A stretch of 64,000 nucleotides of DNA, from positions 310,361-374,360 of the forward strand of contig JADDTR010000018.1 in the NCBI GenBank assembly GCA_015345905.1. Direction: 5' to 3'. The position numbers and the translations under genes are program-made. This stretch comes from Aotearoamyces nothofagi (lineage: Eukaryota > Ascomycota > Leotiomycetes > Leotiales > Tympanidaceae). The stretch's first letter is position 1; each line of letters starts with the position of its first letter. Positions 11,715 through 21,246 of this stretch are shown piece by piece. Under the pieces are notes generated by a model. The model saw nothing but the letters and a program-made list of their open reading frames with translations, did not search any database and was not told where the DNA came from.

Positions 11715-11774
11715 TTTCGAGTCGGCCGGTTTCGAGTCTGCCGGTTTCAAGTCTGCCGGTTTCGAGTTGCCCGG
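11715..11774. promoter_or_regulatory. Four 15-bp direct repeats with CCGG cores
   Basis: Units at 11715-11729, 11730-11744, 11745-11759 and 11760-11774 follow the pattern TTTCGAGTCTGCCGG with one to three differences, and each ends in CCGG or CCCGG. The array sits between the Zn2Cys6 regulator gene and the divergent P450. Zn2Cys6 proteins bind CGG triplets, so a phased array of CGG-containing units is a reasonable operator candidate. That role is inference; the repeat itself is plain in the sequence. Confidence 0.55.
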
Positions 11775-11897
11775 CTCCTTTGGATCTTGCTAGATTCACG
11801 GATTACAACTCCGCGTGGTCCAAATGGAACGATGATCAGCTGATTTGGAGATATTGCAGTTTATATATCGTCATGTTCAAGTCGCTGATATACTGCC

Positions 11898-11912
11898 GTC
11901 GGACCGTCCGAC
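11898..11912. promoter_or_regulatory. 15-bp inverted repeat with CGG-N5-CCG
   Basis: GTCGGAC and GTCCGAC flank a single central C as a perfect 7-bp inverted repeat, containing CGG-ACCGT-CCG. This is the layout of a Zn2Cys6 dimer site. It lies about 250 bp upstream of the P450 start and about 500 bp upstream of the regulator start. The CGG-N5-CCG core alone is expected by chance several times in 64 kb, so the longer symmetry is the stronger argument. Confidence 0.45.
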
Positions 11913-12165
11913 AGCCTAAGATAAGAGCGATAACCACGAGTCCGTCATCAAATATCAGCCATCCGAGACTGGGCCACCATGGGGAAGCCGACGGGTTGCT
12001 GTTTATTGTAGGCGGCTTTGCGGCTCTTCCGTCAATGAGATTGTCTTGGGATTTCTTTAAATAATTCGCATATCCATGAAATGATTCACCAGTTTCAGCT
12101 CCAGCTCCAGCTCCAGTTTCCGTCTACAAGTCTACAACAGAGAGAGCATCGATTTGTCCCGAAAT

Positions 12166-13966
12166 ATGTCGTTGACAGCACTTCAAAGCCGTTTTGCTGA
12201 GCTTCCTCGGGAGTATGTAGCTGTTTGCCTCGTCGGAGCCTTGGTATACTTTATATACAAGGTATGATATAATATGCTTCCGCAAAGGCATAGCACGTGA
12301 CTAACTCATTTTCCTAGATCACAACTTCAACAGATATTCCGTACATTAAAGGTATTCCAGAAATTCCAGGGGCTAGGCCGATAGTTGGACATCTTCTAGC
12401 ACTTGGAGAAGATCATGCGACAGTTTGCGAAGGATGGTGGCAAAAGTAAGTAGTCAGGCATTTGAACACAAGAAGAGATGTGCTTACCAAATTCGTAGAT
12501 ATGGCCAATCTGTCTTCCAGATAAGACTTGGAAACACACGTGCCGTTGTTGTAAACTCATTTGATGATGTCCGGAAGATGCTTGTTGGACACCAATCGGC
12601 AGTTATTGACCGCCCAAAGTTATATACCTTCCACGGCGTCATCTCGTCAACGCAAGGCTTCACTATCGGATCTTCCCCATGGGACGAGAGCTGCAAGAAT
12701 AAGCGCAAAGCTGCTGGAATGGCCCTCTCAAGACCAGCAACTAGAAATTACTATCCCATGTTTGATCTCGAGAGTTACTGTATTGTCAGAGACATGGAAC
12801 GAGACAGCAAGAACGGAGCTGTGGAGATTAGCATTCGACCATACATCCAGCGATATGCATTGAACACCACCCTCACGTTATGTTATGGAATTCGGATGGA
12901 CGATGTTTACGATAAAATGCTCCGCGAAATCTTACACGTCGGATCCGCAATCAGTCTACTCCGTAGTGCGTCAGAGAATTATCAAGACTACATCCCAGCC
13001 CTGCGATACCTTCCAAACAACGAGAAGAATGCTCGCTCAAAAGACCTCAGGGACCGACGCGATGCTTATCTGACGGAACTCCTCGACAAAGTCAGAGTCA
13101 TGATCAAAAAGGGGACCGACAAGCCGTGCATTTCTGCTGCAATTCTCAAGGACCAAGAGACAAAGTTGACTGGCGTTGAAGTCAGCTCCATCTGTCTATC
13201 ACTTGTCTCTGGTGGATTTGAGACTATTCCCGGAACACTTACGTCTTGCATCGGATCTCTCTCTACTCCCGAAGGCCAGATCTGGCAAGATCGCGCCTAT
13301 GAAGATATCAAGCACTACTACCCCGATATCAAAGATGCATGGCTGAACAGTTACCAAGAAGAAAAGGTGCCCTATCTCAATGCCATTATCAAGGAAGCCG
13401 CAAGATATTACACAGTATCATCAATGAGTCTCCCACGTAAAACCGTCACCGAGGTCAACTGGAACGGCGCCATTATCCCAGCAAAGACCATGATTTTGAT
13501 CAATGCCCAGGCAGGCAACCATGGTAAGTAATCAATCTGCCTCCGCCATAAAATGGACGCATAACTAATATCCCACCTAGACAAGAGCCACTTCGGGCCA
13601 GACGCCGACAAGTTCGATCCCGAGCGCTGGCTCAACCCCATCACCTCCAACGACCCATTCTCCGAGAAGCCATCCACCGGCATCAACCACCTAAGCTTCG
13701 GGGCCGGCGCCCGCGCATGTTCTGGTCAAATCATGGCCCAACGACTCCTCTACGCAGCCCTGATCCGCATCATCTCGTCCTACAAGATTGTAGCCAGCGA
13801 GACCGAACCGCCAAACACCGATTACATTGAATACAACCAGTTCAAGACGGCGCTTGTGGCGATCCCGAGAGACTTTAAGATCAAGCTGATTCCGAGAGAT
13901 GCGAATGCGACGAGCGAGGCTTTAGCTGCGGCACAGGAGAGGACGCAGGAGTTCTATAAGGAGTAG
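12166..13966 (+). CDS. Cytochrome P450, CYP504 (phenylacetate hydroxylase)-like
   Basis: Haem monooxygenase anchored in the ER. Exons 12166-12261, 12318-12445, 12499-13523 and 13581-13966 join in frame to 544 residues. An N-terminal membrane anchor (about residues 17-31, YVAVCLVGALVYFIY) is followed by the proline hinge IPEIPGARP. The I-helix reads GGFETIPGT in place of the common AGxDT, the ExxR helix is KEAARYY, and the haem loop is FGAGARACSG. The stretch QGFTIGSSPWDESCK and the overall length recall fungal CYP504 enzymes, which hydroxylate phenylacetate or 3-hydroxyphenylacetate on the route to homogentisate. The family call rests on remembered similarity. No homogentisate dioxygenase is in the window, so another aromatic substrate is possible. 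Confidence 0.8.
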
Positions 13967-14033
13967 GCTGAGTTGTTGCATGGTTAAATACATTTATAGC
14001 GATTTAGGCATGTCTACTTGTACAGTTCTATTT

Positions 14034-14309
14034 AAATCGCAGTCTGATATATAATTATATGTCTGATTCATGATTATATAGAGATCTTTCTGCTTTGAGC
14101 ATAGCTTTGATAAAATGAAGTTATTTAATGATGTAGCTTATATAAAAGCATTTCATAACTGTGCTCAGACAGATGACTTGCCTACATCTAAATCGCAGTC
14201 TGGTTCATAATTATAACGAAACCTTTCAACTTTGAACACAGCTTTGATAAGATGAAGCTATTCTATAACACATCTTGTATAAAAGCATCTCATAACCATA
14301 CCAAGGCAG
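14034..14309. repeat. Diverged ~156-bp tandem duplication
   Basis: Copy A starts at 14034 and copy B at 14190, both with AAATCGCAGTCTG. They share the blocks AGCTTTGATAA(A/G)ATGAAG and TATAAAAGCAT(T/C)TCATAAC. Copy B is shorter internally by about 20 bp and there are many substitutions, so the duplication is not recent. It lies in the convergent gap between the CYP504-like gene and the first SDR gene, overlapping their 3' flanks. No coding potential is seen. Confidence 0.75.
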
Positions 14310-14319
14310 GTGCCCGATT

Positions 14320-15664
14320 CTATTCCTGTCCATTTGCCAGCAGTACCCGCCCACCATCGATACACAGACAGCGCCCATCGACGTACGACTAAAACCACAG
14401 TCAGCATACCTATCAGCAGAAAAAGACCCCCCCGTCCATCTCAAGAACATCAGATCACTCACTCCAGCTTTACTGCTCAGATAAATCACTGTACCCGCCA
14501 CGTCTCCAAAGCCACCAACGCGCTTTGCAGGGACTTTATCAATAAGATTCGCAAACATATTGCCCTCAGCCCCAATCGGGTTCATGTTACTCGGCACAAC
14601 TAGCAGGACATCAGCCATCACTCTAATCGCCGAATTGGGATTAAGGGGAAGAGATGCATACATCCGGGATTGATCCCACAGACTCTGACATACCACCGCG
14701 CAAACTTGCTCGCCAGCAAGGCAACAAGGTGATCTGTTCCAGCCTTACTCGTCGCGTAGCTACTCAGGTCGACATTCGTGCAATTATGCATACTCGCACA
14801 ACTGCTCGTCACAACCACGACGCCGCGGCCCTCATCTCGTCCCTTCCCGCCGCCCGGAAGGTCGAGGTCGCCCGCCGCGGCGAGGAGAGGCAGCAGGGCG
14901 ACAGACAGGAAGTAGTGCGCGGTGGTGTTGATACGGAATGTGGCTTCCCAGTCGCTGTAGTTGGACGACCACATCGAGGCCTGGAGCTCGGCGAGGGGCG
15001 CCGTGAGCACGTCGCAGGCGAGGGCCGGGTCGCGTCGGATACCGGCGTTGGAGACGAGGATGTCGAGGTGCTTCTCGTGACGGGTGACGTGTGCTGCGAT
15101 GGCTGCGATGCCATCTTTGGAGCCCAGATCTCCGGCAAAGCTATAGAGCGAGCACATTAGCAATGCCAATATTTCTATAGCCATCTACATGCTTTCAAGA
15201 TCTTGGCGAAAATAGGAATATGTCGAAACCCGAGTCGGCGATGATATCGCATTTCGAAATAGGAGATCCTGAGAGATACGAAAAGATGTGGAATTACCCT
15301 GATGCACTTCCGCCGCTTGCTTCTCCGATCTTGTTCAGTTCTGCTACTTTCTCTTCGATATCATCTGTTGGCAAGCCGCAGATGTAGACTTTTGCGCCGC
15401 TGCCCACGAGGCCCTGGTCCTATCAGCCGGTATCCCATTCGACTATTTTTTTGATAAAAGAATAAACAACCAGACCCCCTCGCAATATTTATCATATCTC
15501 ATAGTATTTCATAGAGAATCGGAGTCAACATCTTGTTGATTCCACATGTAGGGAAGTAGCTGCTGTACCTGACTTATCATATATCCTATCCCACTGCTCC
15601 CTCCCGTGACTAGCGCTATGCGGCCCTGGACGTCGAAGAGGTTGAGGGGATTGGCACTTGCCAT
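14320..15664 (-). CDS. Short-chain dehydrogenase/reductase (SDR 1)
   Basis: NAD(P)-dependent oxidoreductase with a Rossmann fold. Four introns were resolved. The start at 15664 gives a short leader, then the cofactor loop TGGSSGIGY, the structural motif SNAG, the catalytic YATSK after a serine-rich strand (VVVTSSCASM), and the C-terminal block SYVDGRCLCIDGGR, ending at 14320. The first junction yields ISQ-GLVGSGAKVYICGLP, which shows the spliced reading is right. Length is about 300 residues, normal for a classical fungal SDR. It sits between the CYP504-like gene and the RidA gene and could oxidise or reduce a pathway intermediate. The substrate cannot be told from the sequence. Confidence 0.88.
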
Positions 15665-16069
15665 AATGAGTTACTGCGCGGGAAGGTCGTTGTTGGTGTT
15701 TCTGGAAGGTCGGATGAAGGTTCTAGCTGGTGCTGTGATATGGGCGTTCTTGCTGGCTTAAATGGAGGTGAGAGGGCATATCGGACTTGCCGACGCCGTG
15801 ATTGTCGGTTCAGCGTATATTTGGCGACTTCATGATACACGTAACGGAAGTCTCAATAACGGCCGGTTTCCCAGCGACTTAAGCTGCATCTCACAAGCTT
15901 TTATTGCTACATTTAACATGGCACACCGCGCATCTCATTTTTCGCATTTTGATACATATTTTCTGCTTTCCATTTTTTACTTAACCAGAATCCTTATGAA
16001 ACATAAATGATTCAGCATATAACGTAATCAAATACCAAAATCTTCGATAACTTGACCACCCAGCTTTTA
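15665..16069. other. Spacer between SDR 1 and the RidA gene
   Basis: About 400 bp upstream of the minus-strand SDR and downstream of the minus-strand RidA gene. It is AT-rich over 15900-16060 (T-rich stretch TTTTCGCATTTTGATACA). No gene, repeat or clear promoter element is seen. Confidence 0.45.
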
Positions 16070-16645
16070 TCAATTTTGCGCAGCAACAACTTCCATCTCA
16101 ACCTTCGCTCCTCCCGGTAGACCTTGAATGAAAACACACGCCCTAGGAGGTTTCGGGTCGGGCATCAACTTTTCAAATTTCCAGTCAGCAACGGCAATCA
16201 TAGAGGGGGGAACGAGCGGTCCGTACTCGTGTATATACTTCGTTCATGCCAGCATAATCCGCCTTGTCGACGAGATAGAGGTTGGCCTTCAAAACGCGGT
16301 CTAACGAGCTCCCAGCTGCCTCTAAGATGGATTGGATGTTCTTGAACATCTGTTCCGTCTGCTCTGTGATGTTCTCAGAGATTAATTTTCCGTTGATGTC
16401 GCCTCCGACTTGCTGAGATGTCGTAGCAGTGTTACTAATTGCTTCACGTGTTCCCGAGAAGGGGATCATTGGGCACTTACCCCGGCAGAGTATACAACTC
16501 CATTGTATACTTTGGCGTGATCTGTAGAATATTAGCAAGATCTTAACTTGTAGGAGCGATGCTATTGAACATTATACTTACGGAATAGCCCTGGTGGAAA
16601 GGCACATGCCTTGTCAGACAGGATTGCTTTGATTTCGCCTCCCAT
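16070..16645 (-). CDS. RidA/YjgF/YER057c/UK114-family protein
   Basis: Members hydrolyse reactive enamine/imine intermediates made by PLP enzymes or amine oxidases, releasing ammonia; some have other roles. The start at 16645 gives MGGEIKAILS. After a short intron comes HAKVYNGVVYSAG, then QVGGDINGK, the helix TEQMFKNIQSILEAAGSS, and LDRVLKANLYL. A last intron (about 16218 to 16149) joins NEVYTR to LMPDPKPPRACVFIQGLPGGAKVEMEVVAAQ; the Arg in PPRACV is the conserved ligand-binding residue. The ORF reading without that last intron would end in an unrelated tail. The spliced joint is a few residues shorter than usual (no YF), so the exact donor is uncertain. It is divergent from an amino-acid permease gene, which fits a role in nitrogen-compound breakdown. 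Confidence 0.85.
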
Positions 16646-16849
16646 ATTGAGAATACAGCCTGAGGTGGGAGAATTTAAGTTGTGTATTGCTGATAGACTG
16701 GGTCAGAGCGAACGTATTACTGATACAACCCAAATCGCAGGATCCCAAACAAAATAACAGATACAAGCAAATGAATAAAGTCGGAGATATTGATATTCCG
16801 TTCCTACGGTACCAACGATCTACGAGACTTTAAATCCCCATGCAAGAGT

Positions 16850-16926
16850 CGGACGCTATTCCGGAATGCTCCCCCGCCGTGCCAGCAACGTCCGAATCTC
16901 TGCCTAAGGAATCGGATATAAGTCCG
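16850..16926. promoter_or_regulatory. Two CGG-N8-CCG sites between RidA and permease genes
   Basis: CGG-ACGCTATT-CCG (16850-16863) and CGG-ATATAAGT-CCG (16913-16926) lie 63 bp apart, and the first overlaps the 10-bp palindrome ATTCCGGAAT (16858-16867). Two inverted CGG pairs with the same 8-bp spacing in one divergent promoter suggest binding by a Zn2Cys6 dimer. No experimental match is claimed. The remaining part of 16646-17438 has no gene. Confidence 0.45.
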
Positions 16927-17438
16927 ACCGTGGCGTCTAAGAGGCAATGTATCACGAGCCGTACAATCCCGCTGACTTGACAGCGACAACAAACAAAGAG
17001 ACACGACTGGACGAATACCTCAAGATACCAGACTCACGCATTCGAGTGATCGTTGCTTATAGTGGGCTTGTTTGAGGGATATCGGGCGCTAAGCCGACAA
17101 TCGATAACGCCGTTAAGTGGGCTCCAACCCCCCCGTGTTGCCAAGTTATCATCCCCATTCTTTGCTTTATCTCTGCCATGAATCCCGAGTTTAACCCAAC
17201 AGTGGGGTGGGAAGTATGAAGCCTGCCAAGAAAGCGTAGCTTATCGCTTGAATGCACAGCCAGAAGAGATATCTTTTGATCATGATTATCAGGTGGTGAG
17301 GGTGCTGGGATTGTGATATTAAGGCATATTTAAATATATGGAGTCAATGTCCTGATCTTCCATACTCGACTGTCCATACACGGAGAGAACGTATCTTGCT
17401 ATTTTGTTAGATTAGAGCCAATCGATTAGCTACGCAAA

Positions 17439-19482
17439 ATGGATCCAATATTTCCTTCAAAGAAAGACTCGCCGATTGTTGCGAACGATGTAGCATCCAA
17501 CGACACTTCTTCTGGTGAAGTGGTAGAATTGACTGCAGGCGCACAGAGTCTACACCGGAGACTGCGAGGAAAAGAGGTCCAGCTGTTTGCTATTGGCGGC
17601 GCCATCGGGACCTGTGAGATGATACATGCCAAGATTAATACTTGGATGAAATGGCTGATATCGAATTCCAGCGTTGTTCGTCCAGATGGGCTCTGCTCTC
17701 CCAAAGGGAGGTCCCGCCGGACTATTCCTCGGCTTCATCATCTGGGGCATAATAATGCTCTCCGTCAATGAATGTTTTGGTCCGTCACCTTACTGCATGG
17801 GAGATATATAAAAGCGATTGCTAATATGCGATGTATTTTTAGCTGAGATGGTATGCTACTTGCCCGTTCCATCACCCTTCATTCGGTTCGGAAGCAAATG
17901 GGTCGACGAGGCGTTCGGGTTTGCAATGGGATGGAACTTCTTCTTAAACATGGGTAAGACAACTATTGCCCCTATTTGGAGATTGAGCAAATAGTCATAA
18001 TCCTCTACAGCTTTCCTCGTGCCCTTTGAAATAGTTGCTCTCAGCATCCTCCTCAATTTCTGGACAGATAAGATTCCTGTCGCCGCGGTGGTAGTCATCT
18101 GTATAGTTCTCTACGCGTAAGATATCAAGGCATATACAGTGGTAAAGCCCGCTCACGTTTGATAGACTTCTTAACCTTATATCAGTTCGCCATTTCGGAG
18201 TCGCAGAGTTCTACTTGTCGATTTTCAAGGTCCTTTTGATATCCGGTTGCATCGCCTTCACATTTGTGACAATGCTCGGAGGAAACCCATTGCATGACAG
18301 GTATGGGTTTCGGTATTGGCAAAATCCAGTAAGGACATTACATCTCCCGCAGAATAGATATTGACATTCGCAAAGGGAGCTTTTGTCGAACATCTCGAAC
18401 CTGGTGGCACTGGCCGTTTTCTTGGGATTCTCAGCTGCATGATTCAAGCTACGTTTTCGTAAGTACAGTTACAAAGATAGAGATGGAGACATTACTGAAA
18501 GCATAAAAGGATCTGTGGGCCAGAATACGTCTCGATGGTTGCTGCCGAATCAGAAATTCCTCGCAAGATCTTGCCCAAAGCATTCAGATCATTTGTCTGG
18601 CGTATTCTCCTATTCTTCTGTGGATCAGCACTATGTATCGGCATAGTGATTCCCTACAATGACGAAACTCTCGCAGCAGTTCTTGACGGGACTACTGCCG
18701 GTCAAGGTACAGGCGCTGCGTGAGTTCATATGCCGCATATTTCTCGAGAAGTTGACGCTAACCTGATCTCAAGGTCGCCGTATGTGATTGCAACGGAACG
18801 CCTAAAGATCTCCGGTCTTTCGAGCTTGGTGAATGCCCTCATCATGACTTCAGTTTTTAGCGCTGGAAACGGCCTTCTTTTCGCAGCTACTAGAACACTA
18901 CATGGGCTATCAGTAGAAGGTCATGCGCCCGCATTTCTCTCGAAATGTACCAAGGCTGGCATTCCAATCTTTGCCATGGCTGCCTCTCTCATGTTCTGCC
19001 TTCTTGCGTTTCTTCAAATCAGCAATTCTTCGGCTAGTGTCATGACCTATCTTGTCGACCTCGTCACTGCTTGCCAGCTTGTCAACTACTTATCTGTTGC
19101 TATCACATATCGCCATTTCTACTCATCTTTAAAGAAGCAGGGAATCTCTCGCGACACTCTTCCCTACAAGGGCAAATTCCAGCCATACTCATCGTACCTA
19201 GCAATGGGAGGGACGATATTTATGATTCTAGCATCGGGATACGATTTATTCCTGAGTGGTGGCTGGGATGTCATGTGGTTCTTCCTTGACTATATAATTG
19301 TGGCATTCTTCCCCATTGCTTTTGTCTTCTGGAAGATAGTGAAGAAGACAAAGTACGTAAAACCCGGGACGGCAGATCTGCAGCTGGGTACTTTGAAAGG
19401 AGAGATTGACTCATACGAGATCTTATATACCCCAAGAGAGACTAGCAAAGCGGGCGCGATATTCAACAAGATGTTTGAATAG
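17439..19482 (+). CDS. Amino-acid permease (yeast amino acid transporter family)
   Basis: Proton-coupled plasma-membrane importer of amino acids, about 550 residues and 12 membrane helices. The cytosolic N-terminus carries LHRRLRGKEVQLFAIGGAIGT, the family's entry to helix 1. Later exons read FVQMGSALPKGGPAG, then CYLPVPSPFIRFGSKWVDEA, AMGWNFFLNM, ICGPEYVSMVAAES and FSAGNGLLFAATRTLHGLS. The last exon ends at 19482 with a cytosolic tail. There are at least seven short introns; the first (17611 to about 17670) restores G-T-S-LFVQMG. Frame breaks between exons in the raw DNA are all explained by GT-AG introns. Substrate preference cannot be read from sequence. It lies between the RidA and aldolase genes in the accessory block. 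Confidence 0.9.
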
Positions 19483-19698
19483 ATTAGGATTCCAGTAAGT
19501 AAAAGCAGTTGGGGCAATATTGGGTTCTCATAGAATCATCCTGTGAGAAGCATTAGGCTTAGAATGATAGAAGCCCGAGGATAGATATTTTATCTGCGTA
19601 CCGGTAAATATTCCAATAAACGTAAAACGGTGTTCCTTGTTCACTAATAGATGATGCAAAGCAATTAAATTAACCTGTAGAGAAGCTAACAATCCTTT

Positions 19699-20693
19699 CT
19701 AAAGCCTAAAGTCTCCACCGTTCTTGTATTGTTCATAGTTCAAGTGTGGTTGAAACTCGCAGAACAATGTCTCCTAAGATTTTGAGTTAGCGCGATTTTA
19801 ATATCACCAAAGGGACATTTGACAACATACCGGGTCACTCGCCATTTTAAAATTGTAGGCAGCCTCTTCATCTGACACAACACGCTTCTCCAATCCAGCC
19901 GCCTCGACAAGTAGTTGTATCTTACAGCTTCTCTCCAATAAACAGAAGAGATATGCAGCTTCGTCCACCGTGCCACCTACCGTGAGGAGTCCATGATTTA
20001 ATAAAATGGCCGCTTTCCCTTGTCCAAGGGCATTAGCAATCCTGACGCCTTCTTCTGAGGCCAGAGCAATGCCACCATAGTCCGCATACACGCTGTGTGC
20101 CTTATATAGGTAGCATATATCTTGATTCAGCATGTCAAGCGGCTTGGCAAACGCAGACCATGCACGTCCGTGAATTGAGTGTGTATGGCAAATAGCATGA
20201 ACGTCAGGACGTGCTATATGAACAGCAGAGTGAATGGAGAAACCAGCTGCGTTTATAGGAGCATCCTAGAAGCAAGGTGCCTCAGTCAGTACAGAACTCT
20301 GGATTTAGCTCTTCATTTTGTTCCCACCTTGTTTCCTCCAACCTGATTTCCTTCATGGTCTACTAATACCATATCGCTGGCCTTTAGCATACCAAAATGC
20401 ACGCCAAGGGGATTAATCCAGAATCGATCTTTGTATTCTGGATCTCGCACGCTTATATGGCCACTGATACCCTCAGCATAGCCTTCGCTAGCAAAAACTC
20501 GGAAGGCTCCAGCCATGTGCTCCAGTTGCCATTGTCGTTGTGCCTGGAACGAAGTAAATTTTGGGATCCCTGGAAGTGCCTTCCCTCGATGGCTCATGGC
20601 CTCCAACGGTGTCAATTCCTTCTCATTAGAGGCCAGAGGTGCTTTGCTAGAAATGACGCCTGAGCCAACAGTTTCGGTAGCCATGGGAGCCAT
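19699..20693 (-). CDS. Class II aldolase/adducin-domain protein
   Basis: Zinc-dependent aldolase-fold protein; relatives cleave sugar phosphates or hydroxy acids, while fungal members of this type (Mug14-like) are mostly uncharacterised. Start at 20693 (or the internal Met three codons on). Exon 1 holds FASEGYAEGISGHISVRDP and FWINPLGVHFGML; exon 2 holds the metal-ligand region AICHTHSIHGRAWS and ILLNHGLLTVGG; a short last exon ends at 19699 with NYEQYKNGGDF. Introns lie at about 20328-20265 and 19832-19773, and length is about 290 residues. The two-His HxH and later NHG ligands are present, so it is probably an active metalloenzyme. It is divergent from the second P450. Its place in the block suggests a retro-aldol step. 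Confidence 0.88.
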
Positions 20694-21246
20694 ATCTGAA
20701 TAGATTTATGATGTATTTTGCCTATAATCGTAGGGAAAAATTAAATGATAAAAGAGCTTGCAAGTCGAATCACCGAAGTTGGTCAGTTCTGATATTATCT
20801 AGAGTGGAGATATATGGCATGTAGTATATGGCTGTGGTGTTGATGGCTTGTTAGTATTAGGTATGGACGGGGAATGCACAGATGGATGTCTTCCGTCGTC
20901 ATAGCCCAACACAGCAAGCACAGAGAGGAGATAAGAGATAAGTTTTCCCGAGCAACCTGGAGATTCGGGGATTCTGAAAGATGGGGAGGCGTGATAGCGG
21001 CTGGGCCGACAGCTAGTCCTAATTCGCGATGCAACCTCAGGCTTGACGGCCAGCTGCTTATGTGATATGATTGTCCTGCGTGTTATTGGCTGACGAGCTA
21101 TCGTGGCACTCTTCCGCCAGAGAAGATGCTTCAGCTCTGAAGATAGCCGCGGGCATACAGAAACTAAACCTAAGTCGATCTTTCTTTAATTCCATGCCCA
21201 GATACATTGCATAGAGCCAAAGCTGATGGGTAAAGACGAGTCCGTC
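20694..21246. promoter_or_regulatory. Divergent promoter, aldolase / second P450
   Basis: A 550-bp region with no gene. It contains one CGG-CTGGG-CCG element (20998-21008), the same N5 layout as the site upstream of the CYP504-like gene. A single such core is weak evidence on its own. Confidence 0.4.
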
